Counted from the stretch's first letter, positions 1 through 12,643 are shown. The stretch: 64,000 nucleotides of DNA from Diaporthe sp. PMI_573 (GCA_021399435.1 JAJTUP010000007.1:186001-250000); one strand, 5' to 3'. The notes: generated by a model not told the origin, from the sequence alone. Numbers and translations: made by a program.

Positions 1-1487
1 CCATGGGTAGCGGGGGAACAACGGCTCCGCTATGAGTTTCGGCGGAACCCGATAAATTTAGCTCAATATTTGGCTGGCTGTTGGTCTCACTTGATTGGCT
101 GTGCCGGGGTGTTGATGAGGATTGAGAGGCGGTGGGAAGGAAACCAAAAACGAAAAGGATGTTGAGTAAAATAGCAGAAAATACCGAGGGGACAAGCTGA
201 TTCGGCCATTTGAGTTGAAATTAAGCATTGTGGCAAACAGCAAAGGTCCAAGGAATGCCGAGTCTTTATATCTCGTCTTCTTTGGACATTTGCTGGTTCC
301 AGCCCGCGGGCGATCAATGAGCACACCTCTACCGTAATTCGGCCAAGGTCCCAGGCATCAGCCCTACCCGGCGCAATCGATCCTAACCGGCTCCACTGTA
401 TCACACCTACACTAGAGGTCTGAGAAAGCGGTAATACACCTAGACTCCCGGGCCGAGCCGCTATCTCCGAACTCACAGACTTCACATCGTACGTCAAATC
501 TGAAGAGCCATCAAGACGCGTTTGGTGGTCAATGGCCGGGGATTAAAATACTTCTGGCTATAAAACTTCCATCAACTGCCTGGGGAGGCTCAGAGAGGCC
601 AAGACAATTTCAAATTTCGGGAAAGATTACTACTTCTTCCCCTCTTGTGAGCTAAGCGGTGGGTGGACACGGTGACATACGTCGGAGATACGGGTTCAGG
701 ACTGAGATATATCGTTAGGCATCCGGGCTAATTCTGGCTTGGAAATATATTTTAGGAATGCCTTGGGCCTTGGAGATCTTGAAAATCTGTGTCTGTGTTC
801 GACTAGAATATATATTCAACAGCTATTCGGTGACGTCCACCTCATTGCGGCGTTTTAGCATCAGCCGCCGTTACTTTCAAAGAGCTAGTCCAAGTCTATG
901 ACCTTTTTCGCGGATTGAATTAGCGTTTACCGAGGAAACTGAATTGGCTGCGTATGGATCACTGCCTTTCAACCTTACTCATCGTCCCTCAAACTGCAGT
1001 GCCCTAGACCATTTGGGGGCTTGTTAAACGAGTGAGCTCTAGCTCCACCCAACTGTTAGGTACGAACAAACCGCATCAATGAGACATTTCGGAATTGTCT
1101 TAGGTTGTGGGCGCAAGGCCTGAGCATGTTGGCCCCCATCTCAGGGGTCCCGTGCTTGTGCCGCCATAGGTTTGTGATACTGTGGCGTGGGGATTTCATA
1201 TCCCTTGCCTACCTAAATAATGAATCCTCTTCAGCCGCATTCTAAGCCGGAAATTGGGGTCCAGTTCAGATGCAATCTCGGTCAGAAAAGGAGAGTGTGG
1301 CCACCAAGACCTCTGGCGATTTCTTACGCCACTCGTCTCTTCCTTTTGACCGATGAGTTCTCCTAAATGGTGGGGCACGTTCACAGTCATTTCCTGCAAG
1401 CATAAAGTATATCTCAGTCGTCTCGAGCACCAATACTGCTCGGGTTGCGTGTATCCAGCAACAGCTAAGCACAAAGCCCTGGCGAGA
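1..1487. other. Intergenic, no gene recognised
   Basis: No open frame here has a start, intron signals or family motif that I can support; the short frames overlap each other on both strands and read as noise. The last few hundred bases are presumably the 5' flank of the kelch gene that starts at 1488. Confidence 0.5.
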
Positions 1488-3562
1488 ATGGGAGCGTCGC
1501 TTCTTTGGTTTTCGGCCGTGGGTATAGCACTCGCGAATCATTTGCATTCCCTGCCACAACTTCGCTCCAGGCAGATCGATGGTGATGTTGCGAAAAGTCT
1601 TTTTCTCCGCAGAGCCTATCACTCGTGTTCGTTCAAGTGTCCACACGCTGTTGAGTTTTACTTCATACTGACTCTTGGCTTGGGACAGCTGCTGTGCTCA
1701 ACGGCAGAGCCTACATCGATGGTGGCGAGCTCTCATATTACGACGGCACGCAAGTGACATATCAATATTGTACGCCATTTCCAACCTTCTAGTCTTCTTA
1801 TCTCGGTCCTGGAGACAGTAAATCATGGCATGTATGTCTAATTTCGTTGCAAGCATCGGCTTTGTTATCGATCGATCTATCGGCAGACTTTACCCCAGAA
1901 ACCGTGGCCTACACATCAATACCAAAGCCACCGGGCGCACCAAATTTAGACGACGCCGGAATATGGCTTGATTCAGCATCAAACCTGTTGTACACGGGGT
2001 TTGCTGGCATAAGGTCGGATTTTGGCGATGCTGCGGAGACACCACATGGCCTGTGGTCATTCGAGCCAAGCGAGGACGGGACGACGGGGACATGGACAAA
2101 CCTAAATGGCACAACGGATGAATACTTCACAGCGCAGCCTAGGGGTTTCCGAGGTTCGGTAGCAAGTGGGAACGGCACTGGGTATTTTCTGGGTGGTAAG
2201 TCAATGCGCCACCCCTGACCCAGTGGACAGATGGTGATGGAGCTCGCCTGTTAGAGCATGGAGGGCTATCACTGAAGCTTGATTACACCACCAGGCCACG
2301 TATCAGGAGAAAACAACACGCGAATACCCGTTAGCGGTCTCCTAAGGTACGACTTTGCCACAAAGAATGCAACCAACTACACGGTCGTGGGCGTCTCTAC
2401 ATCCGGGTACGTACGGCTTGGCCGGATGCAATATGCGCCCAACTTCGGACCTGCCGGCGTCATAGTTGCTGCTGGGGGCCTGAAGCAAGCGGCCGATGCC
2501 TCAGGAAACAGCCTCATATCTTTTGGATCAGTTCAGGTGTATGACCCGGCAACCAATAACTGGTATGAACAGACCACGACTGGCAGCATCCCCAAGGGCC
2601 GCAAGAAGTACTGCATGATCGGCGCTGCGTCGTCCAACAACACGTACGAGATCGTCGTATACGCAGGGTGGGATGGGAACCTGGGCAAGACCTCAATCCC
2701 CTGGGATGAGCTATTTGTGCTGTCGCTGCCGTCCTTCCATTGGTTCAGGGCAGACTATCAAGCGATACAGCCGCGCCACGGCCTCACTTGCGAGCATATC
2801 GGAGGTGGCCAGGTCCTGACGATTGGTGGTGTCGACACAACTCAGGTTGGGCCGGATTCTCTTTACGACGGTGTATTTAACACCAGAGACCCACATGCCC
2901 AAGGACTGGCAATATTCGATCTAAATAGCATGTCTTTCACTACAGGATATGTGAGCAATCGGACCGTGTATACCCTGGCACCAGATGTGCAGAGTTACTA
3001 CAATAACAAGTCAGTCCCCGGTGGCTGCCGCGGGCAATCACTTTCGGTCATGTTACTGACCGTGTTACATTTCTCTAGCAACCGCCTGGCTGATTTTACA
3101 CATGCGGGTCTGGCCGAAGTTTTCACCGTCGAAAATTTCACTGCTGCTGCAATCGACGCAACTGGAACCAGTGGAGGTCCCTCAGGCGCAGCAGACTCTG
3201 GTAATGGGTCCGCATCGCCTTCAACGACGTCAGAAGCTAGTTCTGTCTCGGAAGGCGTGACCAAAAGCAATACAGGTGCTATAGCCGGTGGTGTGGCGGG
3301 TGGCGTAGTAGGAGTAGCCATCATTGGTGCCGCGGTGCTTCTCCTTCTCAGACGCCGAAGGTCAAACCGATCGAGACTGGAGCAGAATAGTCACGGTGGA
3401 GGTGTGGGGGAGAAGATGCACCGTAGTACTAATGATAGCGGTGGTTTCCGTAATGAGGTGACGCATGCTGAGATGCCGGGACCAACGTCGCCCAGGCTGG
3501 AAGCTGAGGGATCCACGCCTCAGACGGAATTGCCTGCCTGGCATAGGTATGAATTGTCCTGA
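1488..3562 (+). CDS. Secreted, membrane-anchored kelch-repeat protein
   Basis: Five exons were assembled: 1488-1626, 1689-1769, 1854-2195, 2295-3009 and 3079-3562, giving about 586 aa. All junctions keep phase. The protein starts with a signal peptide (MGASLLWFSAVGIALA). It runs through kelch-type beta-propeller blades (RAYIDGGELSYYDGTQ near residue 55, later VIVAAGG, EIVVYAGWDG and VLTIGGVDT). A Ser/Thr/Gly-rich stalk follows, then one hydrophobic segment at about 493-516 (GVVGVAIIGAAVLLLL) with an RRRR stop-transfer and a 70-residue cytoplasmic tail. This layout is common in fungal cell-surface kelch proteins; the ligand is unknown. The fourth intron (3010-3078) is 69 nt and contains no stop, so its retention would leave the frame open; its 3' end (ttactgac then ctctag) argues that it is spliced. 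The protein is not galactose oxidase, because no copper-oxidase motifs are seen. Confidence 0.8.
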
Positions 3563-6441
3563 TGGAGGACCAAGTGCCAATGGGAAGCGCTTTTATCTCG
3601 TGGACCAACACCGGGTACAATCGGCGGACCCCGAGTGAACGGCCAGTGCTCGTTTGACGGACAACCTGACTGGTTACGGGAGGCTTTCGCAGGCCTCATC
3701 GAATGCTGAGCACCCATTAGATTGCCGGTCAGTGCCATACTATCTGAGCCGCCCAAGTATGGGGAAATGAATGCTTCGTTGGGGCGTTCCATGAAAGGCA
3801 TCCCAGATGTGGACTTTATATTGGAAAAGTCGAAAAAGTAAATTGTTTCCATTTCCAGGTCGCGTTTATGTATAATGAACAGAGAATCGTAGGAGCCTCC
3901 GATGTGGTGTGTGACACTTGAAAGATTTTTAGAACACGGTTCAGCCGAACTGTTTTGAAAATATTTGGGGCTATACCTGATGTACTACAAAGGGATACGA
4001 TGTTATTTCAAAGTGGGCCTTTCCCGATAGAAACTTCTCAAGGGCGGTCTTGTCAGTACCACCAGTTTACATACAGTAAGGTTGATATCTTGGCGTCTTT
4101 CGGTATTCCCTGCCCTGGTGATAGTTCAAAAATAGGCCCGGAATTAATTATCCCTTCGTATCGGTTTCTAGTCAGTTGTCACAGTTAAGGGCAGAGGTCA
4201 AGGACACCTCATTGAACCATCCCATAGGAAAAAGACACGGGTGTGAGCCACCGTCGACGAAGACTTTCATAATGAGATGACCATCGCAGCAATCGGAAAA
4301 CCAACCTGTTCTGTTCGCTAGGATGTGTTCTGAGTTCGCAGCCTGGATTAATCGCTCAGCCAAGAGCCAAGCCTATCACCTGGTCTGGTAGGAGGAAGGA
4401 GGAATGCATTGGCGGCTTTTTGCTGCTCGCATTTAATTGTACGACGTGATTCGCGCAAACTACTGGCTGTTTTGCCGCACGAACGCAGAAGCCTGCCCGG
4501 GCCTTCGTTCCATCTGTTAGGGTAGCGGGCCGAGATTGCTACACCTTTCACAGTGATGGAAGGTTGTGTAACGGCAGGCTCTGTCTGTCTCCGTGAGCGC
4601 CACGAGACACACCAATTACGTCGTGGGCCCGTACACCCTTTTATGAGGACTTGTAAACCTGAATCAGAGCATTTCCCTTATATTCTCCTCCGCAGTACCT
4701 ATTGCGTTCTAAAGAGACAGATCTGAATTCATTGCGCTCTTCCATATGGGGTAGGAATTACTTGGTACCTTGTGTCGAGACCCAGTGCCGGTTGTCCGGA
4801 TTTTGGTCCACGACATTTCAACCTCCTTTGCAATAGTGCTCAACGAGTGAGTGGGTCTACTGGCAATGAAGATTGTCACTCATTCAACGTGACCAGAGAG
4901 CGACATGGGCTGAGGACCTTGACTTGGCGCGGGAGTTATCCGACTGGCCCAGGTGTGCTGCTGTAACACGAAAAGAGACACCTAGGTATTTATGAGACGA
5001 ACGGTCCCATCATCCGAGGTGGCGCTTGTTCTAAGCGCACGCTTATCGCAGCCGCAGCAATTTAACCGTCCCTAGTGTACAATAGGAGCCGGATAAAAGT
5101 TGGAAATATTGCAGTTCCTGAAAACTCGAGATCCACGCACACACGTGGTTAGTCTAGGCTGTACCAACACGTCGGGTCAAGCTTTCAGCGCCAAGCGTGA
5201 AGTGTCTGAGGAGAAGCTTGTCAACCGACGAAAGTGGAGTCGCCGATCCGGGGAAATGCTTGAGAGATCTTGACTAGATTTGACAGGTAGTGACAGACAT
5301 TATTAGTGTCTTTTCAGCACGTTGGACAACCTCTGACCGGCCGCTTCTCTCAGGACTGCAATCACTGAACGAACCTCAGTGAGTGCAACGAGAACCATGC
5401 ATGAGGTTACCTTGCCTGCTCGCCAGTACGACTCAGAGACGCTCTCGCCCGGCTCCTTTGAGGATTCTTGGAATAGTCATCCTACAAAAATGTCTCAGCC
5501 GCTGAAGTCCGCTACCCTCCATGCAGCGTCAGTTGATTCTTGCTTCAAATCATCTGCCTGTGGATGGATGTGCCTGCAAGGCGTCACCGCAAACAGCTAG
5601 ACCGTGGATAAATACTTCAGGCTGAATGCGATGGTCATGCTAGCCCCAATCGGTCATCCTTCTACCAAGGTAGGCAAGGGCAGCAGCACACCATCAAGTC
5701 GAGCTGTACTGCTGGAGTGGGGCCAGTAAAGCTCCGATATTGAAATCTGGGGAAGACAAGGATGTCCGCGCTGGAAATGTCCCAAACTGGACGAGGATAT
5801 CACCAGCTGTGCGTGTATGGACGTGAAGTGCAGACGGCTCAGAATAGATGAGATATGCAACATAGCCCCATTGAGGAGAAAAAGGGCCGATGTGAACAAG
5901 CACGGAAACCAAAAAGCACCAATTTGCTGAACGGCCATCCATCGGCATCTATTCGTACACTGCTCTCTGCACTGGGGGAATACTCGAGTAATGCAGCCTG
6001 GGGGCGATGGGAACTCGGGACAGCTTGCGGAGAAAGGTTCACCAGAAGGCTTGATCGCTTGAGCGGACCGGCAGCCGACATTCCGCATATCCTCCGCGTG
6101 AGCAACTCCAGCCCCGGCGAGGAGGAGATCCGTCAGCTATTGGGTGCCACCTCGGACGAACCCCTGCCTCGCCGGATCCTTACTGCTACGCACATGCATG
6201 TCGTTGGCGCAAAGGATAAGAGGTGGGGGTTCTGGACCGAGCGGTAACTTGCCTCCAAAATTCGAGGTCCAGAGCAAAAGTATATAGACACTCATCGTGG
6301 ACGCTGATCTTTGTTTCCTGAATTTCGCTTCCCAGTCTTTCTTCTCTGGCCCAGCCTTACTACACGTTGGTGGATCGTTTGTTAATACACCCGGGAGTCT
6401 TGCCGAAACCAACATTGATAAGCCTACCCGAGCACTTCAAC
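3563..6441. other. Long intergenic region, upstream of the sugar transporter
   Basis: About 2.9 kb with no frame I can support. Several open frames of 60-144 codons occur near 5650-6250 on both strands. They overlap each other and lack recognisable domains. The final 100 bases before 6442 are pyrimidine-rich (tctttcttctctggccc) and probably form the core promoter and leader of the transporter gene. Confidence 0.5.
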
Positions 6442-8135
6442 ATGGGCAAGACAACTTTCACCCTTGCGGGCCGTGAGTGGCCCAAGATCACTTGGTGGAA
6501 GACGAAGCATATGAGGTCTCTCTACCTTTTCTTGTGGGCTGCCATGCTGACTTCAGCCACTAATGGTAAGACCATCAATGTTTTGGACCTCAATTTGTTC
6601 GACGTTAACCTTTCGGCACTTCACAGGTTACGATGGCTCCCTGATCAACGGTCTGCAGAGCATGACCCAGTGGCAGGACTATTTCAACCACCCAAGCCCC
6701 TCCATCATGGGTCTCTTGACGGCTTCCATGGCCATGGGCTCGATGCTGGCTATCCCAATCGTTCCGTACTGTGCCGATATCCTCGGCCGCCGCATGGGAG
6801 TGGTTATCGGTTGCGCCATCATGCTTGTGGGAATTGCCCTGCTCTCCATGGGCTTCCACATCGCCATGTTCATCATGGGTCGCCTCCTGCTCGGTTTCGG
6901 CATCGCCATCGCTCACGGCTCCGCTCCCCTCCTGATCGCAGAGCTTGTGCACCCGCAGCACCGTGCCATCTACTCGACCATCTACAATACTCTCTGGTAT
7001 CTCGGCTCCCTCATCGGCGCCTGGGTATCCTTCGGGACAAACAACATCGCGGGTGACTGGGCTTGGCGCGTGCCCTGCCTTCTGCAGGCGATCCCTTCGC
7101 TTTTCCAGATTTTCTTCATTTGGTTCGTCCCGGAGTCCCCACGGTGGCTGATCGCCAAGGGGAAGAACGCCAAGGCCAAGGCCATCCTGACCAAGTACCA
7201 TGCTTCGGGCGACGAGAACGACGAGCTGGTCAGTGTCGAGTACCACGAGATCTACCAGACCATCTCTCTCGAGCAAGAATACGAGAAGACTTCTTGGAGC
7301 GAGCTCTGGTCAACTCCCGGTAACCGCCACCGTCTCCTCATCCTTGTCAGCTTTGGCCTGTTCTCCCAGTGGTCTGGAAACGCCCTGGTCTCGTACTATC
7401 TCTCCGGAGTGCTCGAGACCGTTGGAATCACAGACGACAAGACCAAGCTGGAGATCAATGGTTATCTCTCCATCGTGCAGCTCGTCTCGGCCGTCGGCAT
7501 CTGTTTCTTTGTCGACAAGATTGGTCGTCGTCCGCTGTTCCTCACGTCTTGCACGGGCATGCTGGTGTCCTTCATCGTTGAGACCATTGGATCCGCCCAG
7601 TACGCCAAGACAGAGAGCACCGCCGCTGGCCATGCAGTCATCGTCTTCATTTTCATCTACTTCATCTTCTACAACCTGGGCTTCTGCGGTCTTCTTGTTT
7701 CATACTCGACCGAGATTCTGCCCTACAGGATCCGCGCCAAGGTATGCCCTCCCCAGCCCGATAATTCCTGTGCCTTGAACAGGTCGAAGCTAACCAATAT
7801 TTTCCCAACAGGGTCTCACTGTCATGTTCCTGTTCGTCGACATCGCCCTCTGGTTCAACCAATACGTCAACCCCATCGCCCTGGAGGCCATCACCTGGAA
7901 GTACTACCTGGTCTACGTTTGCTGGATTACCGTCGAGACGTTTGTCGTCTGGAAGTGGTTCATCGAGACCAAGAACACGCCTCTGGAGGAGATCGCAAAG
8001 TACTTCGACGGGGACGCCGCCATCGTTGGTGGCGATGCTGCTACGGCCAAGGCCCGCCACCTGGCTGGAGACGAGGACGAGGTCAGCGAGACCAAGGGCG
8101 AGCACCCCGTTGTTTCGACCACAGCTCGTGTCTAA
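6442..8135 (+). CDS. MFS sugar transporter (lactose permease-like)
   Basis: Three exons, 6442-6565, 6627-7741 and 7812-8135, encode about 520 aa with roughly 12 hydrophobic helices. Sugar-porter hallmarks are visible: NGYDGSLINGLQ in helix 1, GRRMGVV in loop 2-3, PESPRWLIAKGK near residue 210 after helix 6, DKIGRRPLF in loop 8-9, and IETKNTPLEEIAKYFDG after helix 12. The NGYDGSLINGL form at helix 1 is typical of the fungal lactose/hexose-permease clade rather than the yeast HXT clade. The role is proton-coupled uptake of a mono- or disaccharide at the plasma membrane; the substrate cannot be read from sequence. Neighbouring FAD oxidases and a rhamnosidase fit a carbohydrate-use context. The acidic C-terminal tail (GDEDEVSETKGE) is cytoplasmic. 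Confidence 0.92.
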
Positions 8136-8632
8136 GCAGTGGTGGTCGTCTTCGATTTGGTATTTGAGGGTCGCATGTAGCTGCTAGGCTGGCTTTGGGG
8201 TGGATGTAATGTTGCTGATTTACTTTGGATATTGAGTTAGTGACTAGAGTATGAATGGATGAGAAGATACCCCACTACTACGATACTTTGCCACATTTTG
8301 GTTTAGTCTCTACTTAATCAGATTGAATAACTATGGATCCCTATTCCTCACCAGGAGGGGACGATTTGTTTTGATGACAAATCCTCCTCAGCAAGTGAAT
8401 CGCCACATTTGCAAACACCCGACAAATCTATGCACCTTCTTTGAAACCATCTTTGACCTAAAGTACCAGAATATCCCATGATAATGGCTGTGGTGATGAC
8501 AGAGTCGATCAGTTGAACCCGCGGATTCCCTCTCATCACTTCGGGCAAATTTTCATCAATCGACATCATGGGTAATCCGTTTGTATTTGAATCAGTGTAA
8601 CAACTCTTCCTAGCAAGAAAAGACGATCAGAC
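8136..8632. other. Convergent intergenic region
   Basis: This gap separates the 3' ends of the sugar transporter (plus) and the FAD oxidase (minus). It is AT-rich and should hold both transcript ends. No gene is seen. Confidence 0.5.
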
Positions 8633-10210
8633 TTATATGAAATCAAAACTCATCTCCTGCAGCCAGAAAAAGACCCGGTCCGGGTCATATGCATCAACCG
8701 CGCGTACAAGTCGGTGATATACGTCGTCACCATAGTCTCGATACACATCCTGCCAACCCGCAGCATAGTTCCAATACTTCCACTGTCGAAAGCCTCCGAG
8801 GAGTCTGACCTTGTATTCAACTTCTTTGTGTATCTGTTGAAGTTTGGATTCATAATGAAGATCTCGTGATGAATCCGTCCAGACAAAGCTCAGAAAAAAC
8901 ACAAACACTGGCCCGTCTACAAGCTTCATAGGTGAATCCGTCATTTGCTGAAACATAGCTGACGTAATAGGCTGATACATTGCCTGAGCGACCAACGCGG
9001 GATCGGCAGCGAAGAGTGGCTGTATGAGGCGCTCGAACTCGTCCACTGCTGCTTGGAGAACCACAGGGTCGTTCGATAAAGTCATGACTGTCTGGGCGTA
9101 GCGACTTGCGTTATTGGTGGAGAAGAGATCGACGGACAGTGTTGAAACGTTGATATAAGCGAGGCTGCTGGTCCCAACGGGCTGCGATGCAATCTCTTGC
9201 AGCGGGTGTAATGGTGACGATGCGTTATTCGTGAAGTTTCGCCCGTAGCTATCAGCCAAGAACAACAGACCAGTCCGACTGGGATTTGTCGCCGACCATG
9301 TGAAGGGCATCGTTGCTGTTAAGCCGTCGTCCCGCAGGCTACCCTCATCATTAAAGATCGCCAGGCGACGTGTTGCCTCGCTCAGGTTCGCCGAGTCAAT
9401 CAGTATCCCGCCAGCGAAAAGAGGGTTCTCGTAGCGGAAGGCGGCCAGTTCAAACTCAACAACTATGCCATACCTGTTCCCACCGCCTTTGAGAACCCAG
9501 TACAGATCCGAGTGCGACGTCGGTGATGCGCGGACAATCTCTCCGGAGGCCAACACAACAGTGAAAGCGAGGACATTGTCAGAACCCCACCCTTTCCGCG
9601 GGCCGTAATGTGATATGCCCCCGCCGAGCAACAGACCGCCGACGCCAATGTCTGATAGACGACCGCCGACGACCATCCATCCCCTAGACTCCAGGTACTC
9701 GTAGACGTCTCCCCATTTGGCGCCAGGCTGGACGCGCACGACAGAATTGGGCTCGTCGATTTCGACCCGCCGCATATGGGCGTTGAAGTCAACTGTGACG
9801 CCTTTGTGGGCATTGTTCGCACCTAGGACGACGCTGTGGCGGCCAGAGGTGATTGCGAACCGGCTACCTGTTTTCCTGATGGCATCTATCGCGAAGGCGA
9901 CGTCTTCAGCGGAGCGAGGAGCAAAACGGCAGAATGGGTGCATCTCCCTGTTCTGAATGACCCAGTATCCTTCCGACTGAGATGCATACTCCGTACTGTT
10001 CGGGTAGAAAGTCAAGTCGGGGCTGTATTCCCCTAATTGGGAACACTGGTAATTTGTTAGCTGACGCCTGGGGCCGTTTCTGAGCTTGGGAGCGGTGCTC
10101 ACTGCATTGGTCGCGTTGGGTGCAATATCAAATGGCGCATATAAGAAGAACCAACCGTGGCCTAGATCCACAGTAGCCGAGAACACAAGGAGTACATACC
10201 AGAGCTGCAT
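8633..10210 (-). CDS. Secreted FAD-linked oxidoreductase (BBE-like, mono-covalent type)
   Basis: The preferred start is the Met at 10210, which opens a signal peptide (MQLWYVLLVFSATVDLGHG); an upstream Met at 10291 is in frame but would spoil it. A 57-nt intron (10102-10046; donor GTGAGC, branch agctaac, acceptor taccag) is a multiple of three without a stop, so it hides inside one long frame. Spliced, the product is about 506 aa. The FAD-binding PCMH fold is clear: FAPRSAEDVAFAID, then TSGRHSVVLG with the flavin-linking His near residue 106, then VGGLLLGGGISHYGP. The second flavin-linking Cys of glucooligosaccharide oxidases is absent (GRLSDIGVGG instead of GTCxGVGxGG). The C-terminus keeps the YWNYAAGWQDVYRDYGDD region of berberine-bridge-type enzymes. 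It probably oxidises a sugar, alcohol or secondary metabolite outside the cell; the substrate is unknown. Confidence 0.85.
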   Translation of the reverse strand: MQLWYVLLVFSATVDLGHGWFFLYAPFDIAPNATNAVSTAPKLRNGPRRQLTNYQCSQLGEYSPDLTFYPNSTEYASQSEGYWVIQNREMHPFCRFAPRSAEDVAFAIDAIRKTGSRFAITSGRHSVVLGANNAHKGVTVDFNAHMRRVEIDEPNSVVRVQPGAKWGDVYEYLESRGWMVVGGRLSDIGVGGLLLGGGISHYGPRKGWGSDNVLAFTVVLASGEIVRASPTSHSDLYWVLKGGGNRYGIVVEFELAAFRYENPLFAGGILIDSANLSEATRRLAIFNDEGSLRDDGLTATMPFTWSATNPSRTGLLFLADSYGRNFTNNASSPLHPLQEIASQPVGTSSLAYINVSTLSVDLFSTNNASRYAQTVMTLSNDPVVLQAAVDEFERLIQPLFAADPALVAQAMYQPITSAMFQQMTDSPMKLVDGPVFVFFLSFVWTDSSRDLHYESKLQQIHKEVEYKVRLLGGFRQWKYWNYAAGWQDVYRDYGDDVYHRLVRAVDAYDPDRVFFWLQEMSFDFI

Positions 10211-10853
10211 GGTCAAAATGAATACATAGGTCGCGGACTTTGATAGACAGGTTCCTTCCTGGAGTGGAACGGAAGGTACAGTAATTAGCAACCGGTGGTT
10301 CAGCGTCGAACACCGTGATTCTTATCCACGGCTGTTGAGCCTTACACCAGTTGCGGGCGTCTTGGGCACGTTAGCGGCTTTCGGGCGACAAACGTCAGTG
10401 GCGCCTATTCAACATCTGTATGGCTCGTCGGTGACATGTCGGTCTAAAATCTCCAAGTCTAAGCAAATCCTGCGAGGGGAAGCCCAGATAGCCCGAACCG
10501 AGCTTGGAAATGTGGGTACATGCTGACGATGTCAGACCTCATATCCAACATCTCGTGCACAGCTGGTGCGACCCGAATTGCATGAGTAGCGGCTTGGGCA
10601 CGAAGGATTGAATTCCCAAGCACTTGTGTCCTGCATCGCGTCCTTTACAAACACTGATGGGGCGCTGGCATTCCCATGAGTGATACATGGAGTTGACATG
10701 GGCTGGTTTGAATCTAGAAGCGGCCGCCAGATAACGTAATTGAAGCTTAGCAAAAAAGGGCCTATACTCCTAGTTACCTCAATGTAACCGGTATTGCTGA
10801 TATTTGTGCTAGTCCCTCAAATCGGATGTAGTTACTTGAGACTCAATAATAGT
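10211..10853. other. Intergenic region between two minus-strand genes
   Basis: This is the 5' flank of the FAD oxidase at 8633-10210 and the 3' flank of the unknown gene ending at 10854. No supported frame lies within it. Confidence 0.45.
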
Positions 10854-12219
10854 CTATTCCTTTTTCAAGGTCTTCGCAAGTTCGTCTTCTGTTTCTCCTT
10901 GTTGCTCAGCTGCTGCCGCGCGTTCCTCCTGCTCTCTTTCCGCTTCGACTTCAGCCTCCCATCTCTCATCTATAGCTGCCGTCCGAGCCGAACTTCTTTC
11001 CCTGGATCTCATATAGTCAGCCCTGCTAGTATAATCCAGACTGTTGTACGAGCAGCAGTGTGACCGTCGGTCGCCGTCATCGTCGCCAAGAGGCTTGCGC
11101 TCCCAGAGGTCTCGATATATGCCCGTTTCGTAGATCGGCTCCTCCGGGTCGACCCTTGTCATATTTCTTTGATCAGGATACATCGGTAGGACACAGCGCA
11201 CGCCATTGTCTCTGTTTCCATCAATGTCTAAGTTGGAGAGCAGGAGGTCCAACAGGTCCCTCTTTTGTGTGTCGAGCAGCTGCCAGATCCTATAGGTAAC
11301 ATCCTTGTGATTTGAGTGGAAGAAAACGGCTTCAGGCTGTGTCTTTCATATTAGTTTTTATCAGATGGATAGATAGCACCTTTATGAAAGATAAGACAAC
11401 AAGAAATGATGAACAACAAAATAAAGTTAACATACATCCTCATGAGGCTCGCGGTCGCGGGGCTTGCGTCGGTCAAACAGCACGACACCGCCAAAGATCT
11501 GCGCCTCAGCCCAGTATCCCACCATATCGGCAGCTCCATTAGGATATTGCTCAAGATCCCGATATTGTGTATGAAGGAAGAGGCTAGGCAGTCTGCCACT
11601 TGCATAGTATCGGTAGAAAACTGTATCATTTGCTGGGGCTACCCATGTAACAAGTTCTTGGTGATTGCCTAGATCTAGATCAAGCGTATATAAATAGACT
11701 GCAATATGGTGGATAGCAATGGCCGTCATCTCGACTAAGCAGGTTTTGAAAGCCCTTGAACCAGGTGACGCGGCTTGGTATTTGTGGAAAAGCTGGATAG
11801 ACCACATTAGCACATTGCTCAGGGTTGGAGCTTGGAATTTAGGGGAAGAAGAAACGGGGAAGAGGCGTGTAGTGAATTTGCTTTCATACGCGGAAGTCAA
11901 ATCTCAACTCATTCAGATCAAAAGTGCTGCGGCTGTGCTTGGCCCTGTCCAAGACCCTGGGGCATAGTTCAAGATGTTGGGTACGAACAGGGTGGTCTCG
12001 CGGGTAGATCCAACCGGGGACGTCTCGAACATTCTGACTGAGTGGCGCACCATCGATGATCTGGGCAAAAGTGGTCTCGGCAGCCGGCGTGGACAAAACA
12101 TTGAAAACGGCGCGAGTGAGGACGTCGCGATGCCGTTGGCCCAGATCGCCGACTGTCAACTGGCGGGCCTCCGCCTTGTCGTCGGACGCTACGGTTGGTC
12201 TCGTCGGCTCTGGTGTCAT
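10854..12219 (-). CDS. Conserved fungal protein of unknown function
   Basis: Three exons, 12219-11890, 11792-11436 and 11336-10854, join in phase 0 at both introns (97 and 99 nt) to give about 389 aa. I do not recognise a named domain. Features visible are a conserved-looking block YPRDHPVRTQHLELCPRV around residue 73, a central region with AAEMVGYWAEAQ-like character (NGAADMVGYWAEAQIFGG), FHSNHKDVTYRIWQLLD opening the third exon, and a charged Glu/Ala-rich C-terminus (EVEAEREQEERAAAAEQQ) predicted to be helical or coiled coil. There is no signal peptide and no membrane segment. The splice model is supported by continuous, compositionally normal protein across both junctions. It sits between two secreted FAD oxidases on the same strand, with no obvious functional link. 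Confidence 0.72.
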
Positions 12220-12643
12220 CTTGAGACACAGTTGGTATATAGCTTTATGATTAATTGTGACCTTGATGGTGGATAACAGCTACAGGTAGGTGAATCAGGA
12301 CTGACGTGGGAAATGTGGTTGGGAAAGCAACGTTGAATCCCTATCAATTTGCACTACAGTGGGTCCTTGCGGTGCTCCAACTGGATCCCAAATGGCTGTT
12401 GGCAGGGTCCTTGGACTCCACAAAACATATCACATGGCTGCCTGAAGTTGGCATTGGTAAAATTGATGAGCTTACACAGGTAGGCAGCAGCAGCATGAAT
12501 ACCCTATGTTGGTCGAGGACAGAGCACATTGTATCTCCACGACAACTCTGCAAGGAAACCACTTTGGAAGGCAACTAACAAAAGAACCGAGTCACTTGTG
12601 CTGGCAAATATTTGGATAAATTACTCTTGATAATCCACGTAAA
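12220..12643. other. Intergenic region
   Basis: This is the short upstream region of the unknown minus-strand gene and the 3' flank of the second FAD oxidase. Nothing specific was recognised. Confidence 0.45.

Noticed and set aside
1488..3562. Galactose oxidase
   Set aside because: Kelch repeats only; no copper-ligand or Tyr-Cys cofactor motifs, and it has a C-terminal membrane anchor.
5855..6247. 130-codon plus-strand frame ahead of the sugar transporter
   Set aside because: No domain, overlapped by longer frames on the other strand, and placed in the transporter's promoter.
6605..7276. 223-codon minus-strand frame
   Set aside because: It lies wholly antisense to the sugar transporter's conserved exon 2; a by-product of GC-rich third positions.
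10532..10753. 73-codon minus-strand frame with several Cys
   Set aside because: No signal peptide, no homology recognised, and it sits in the flank of the FAD oxidase.
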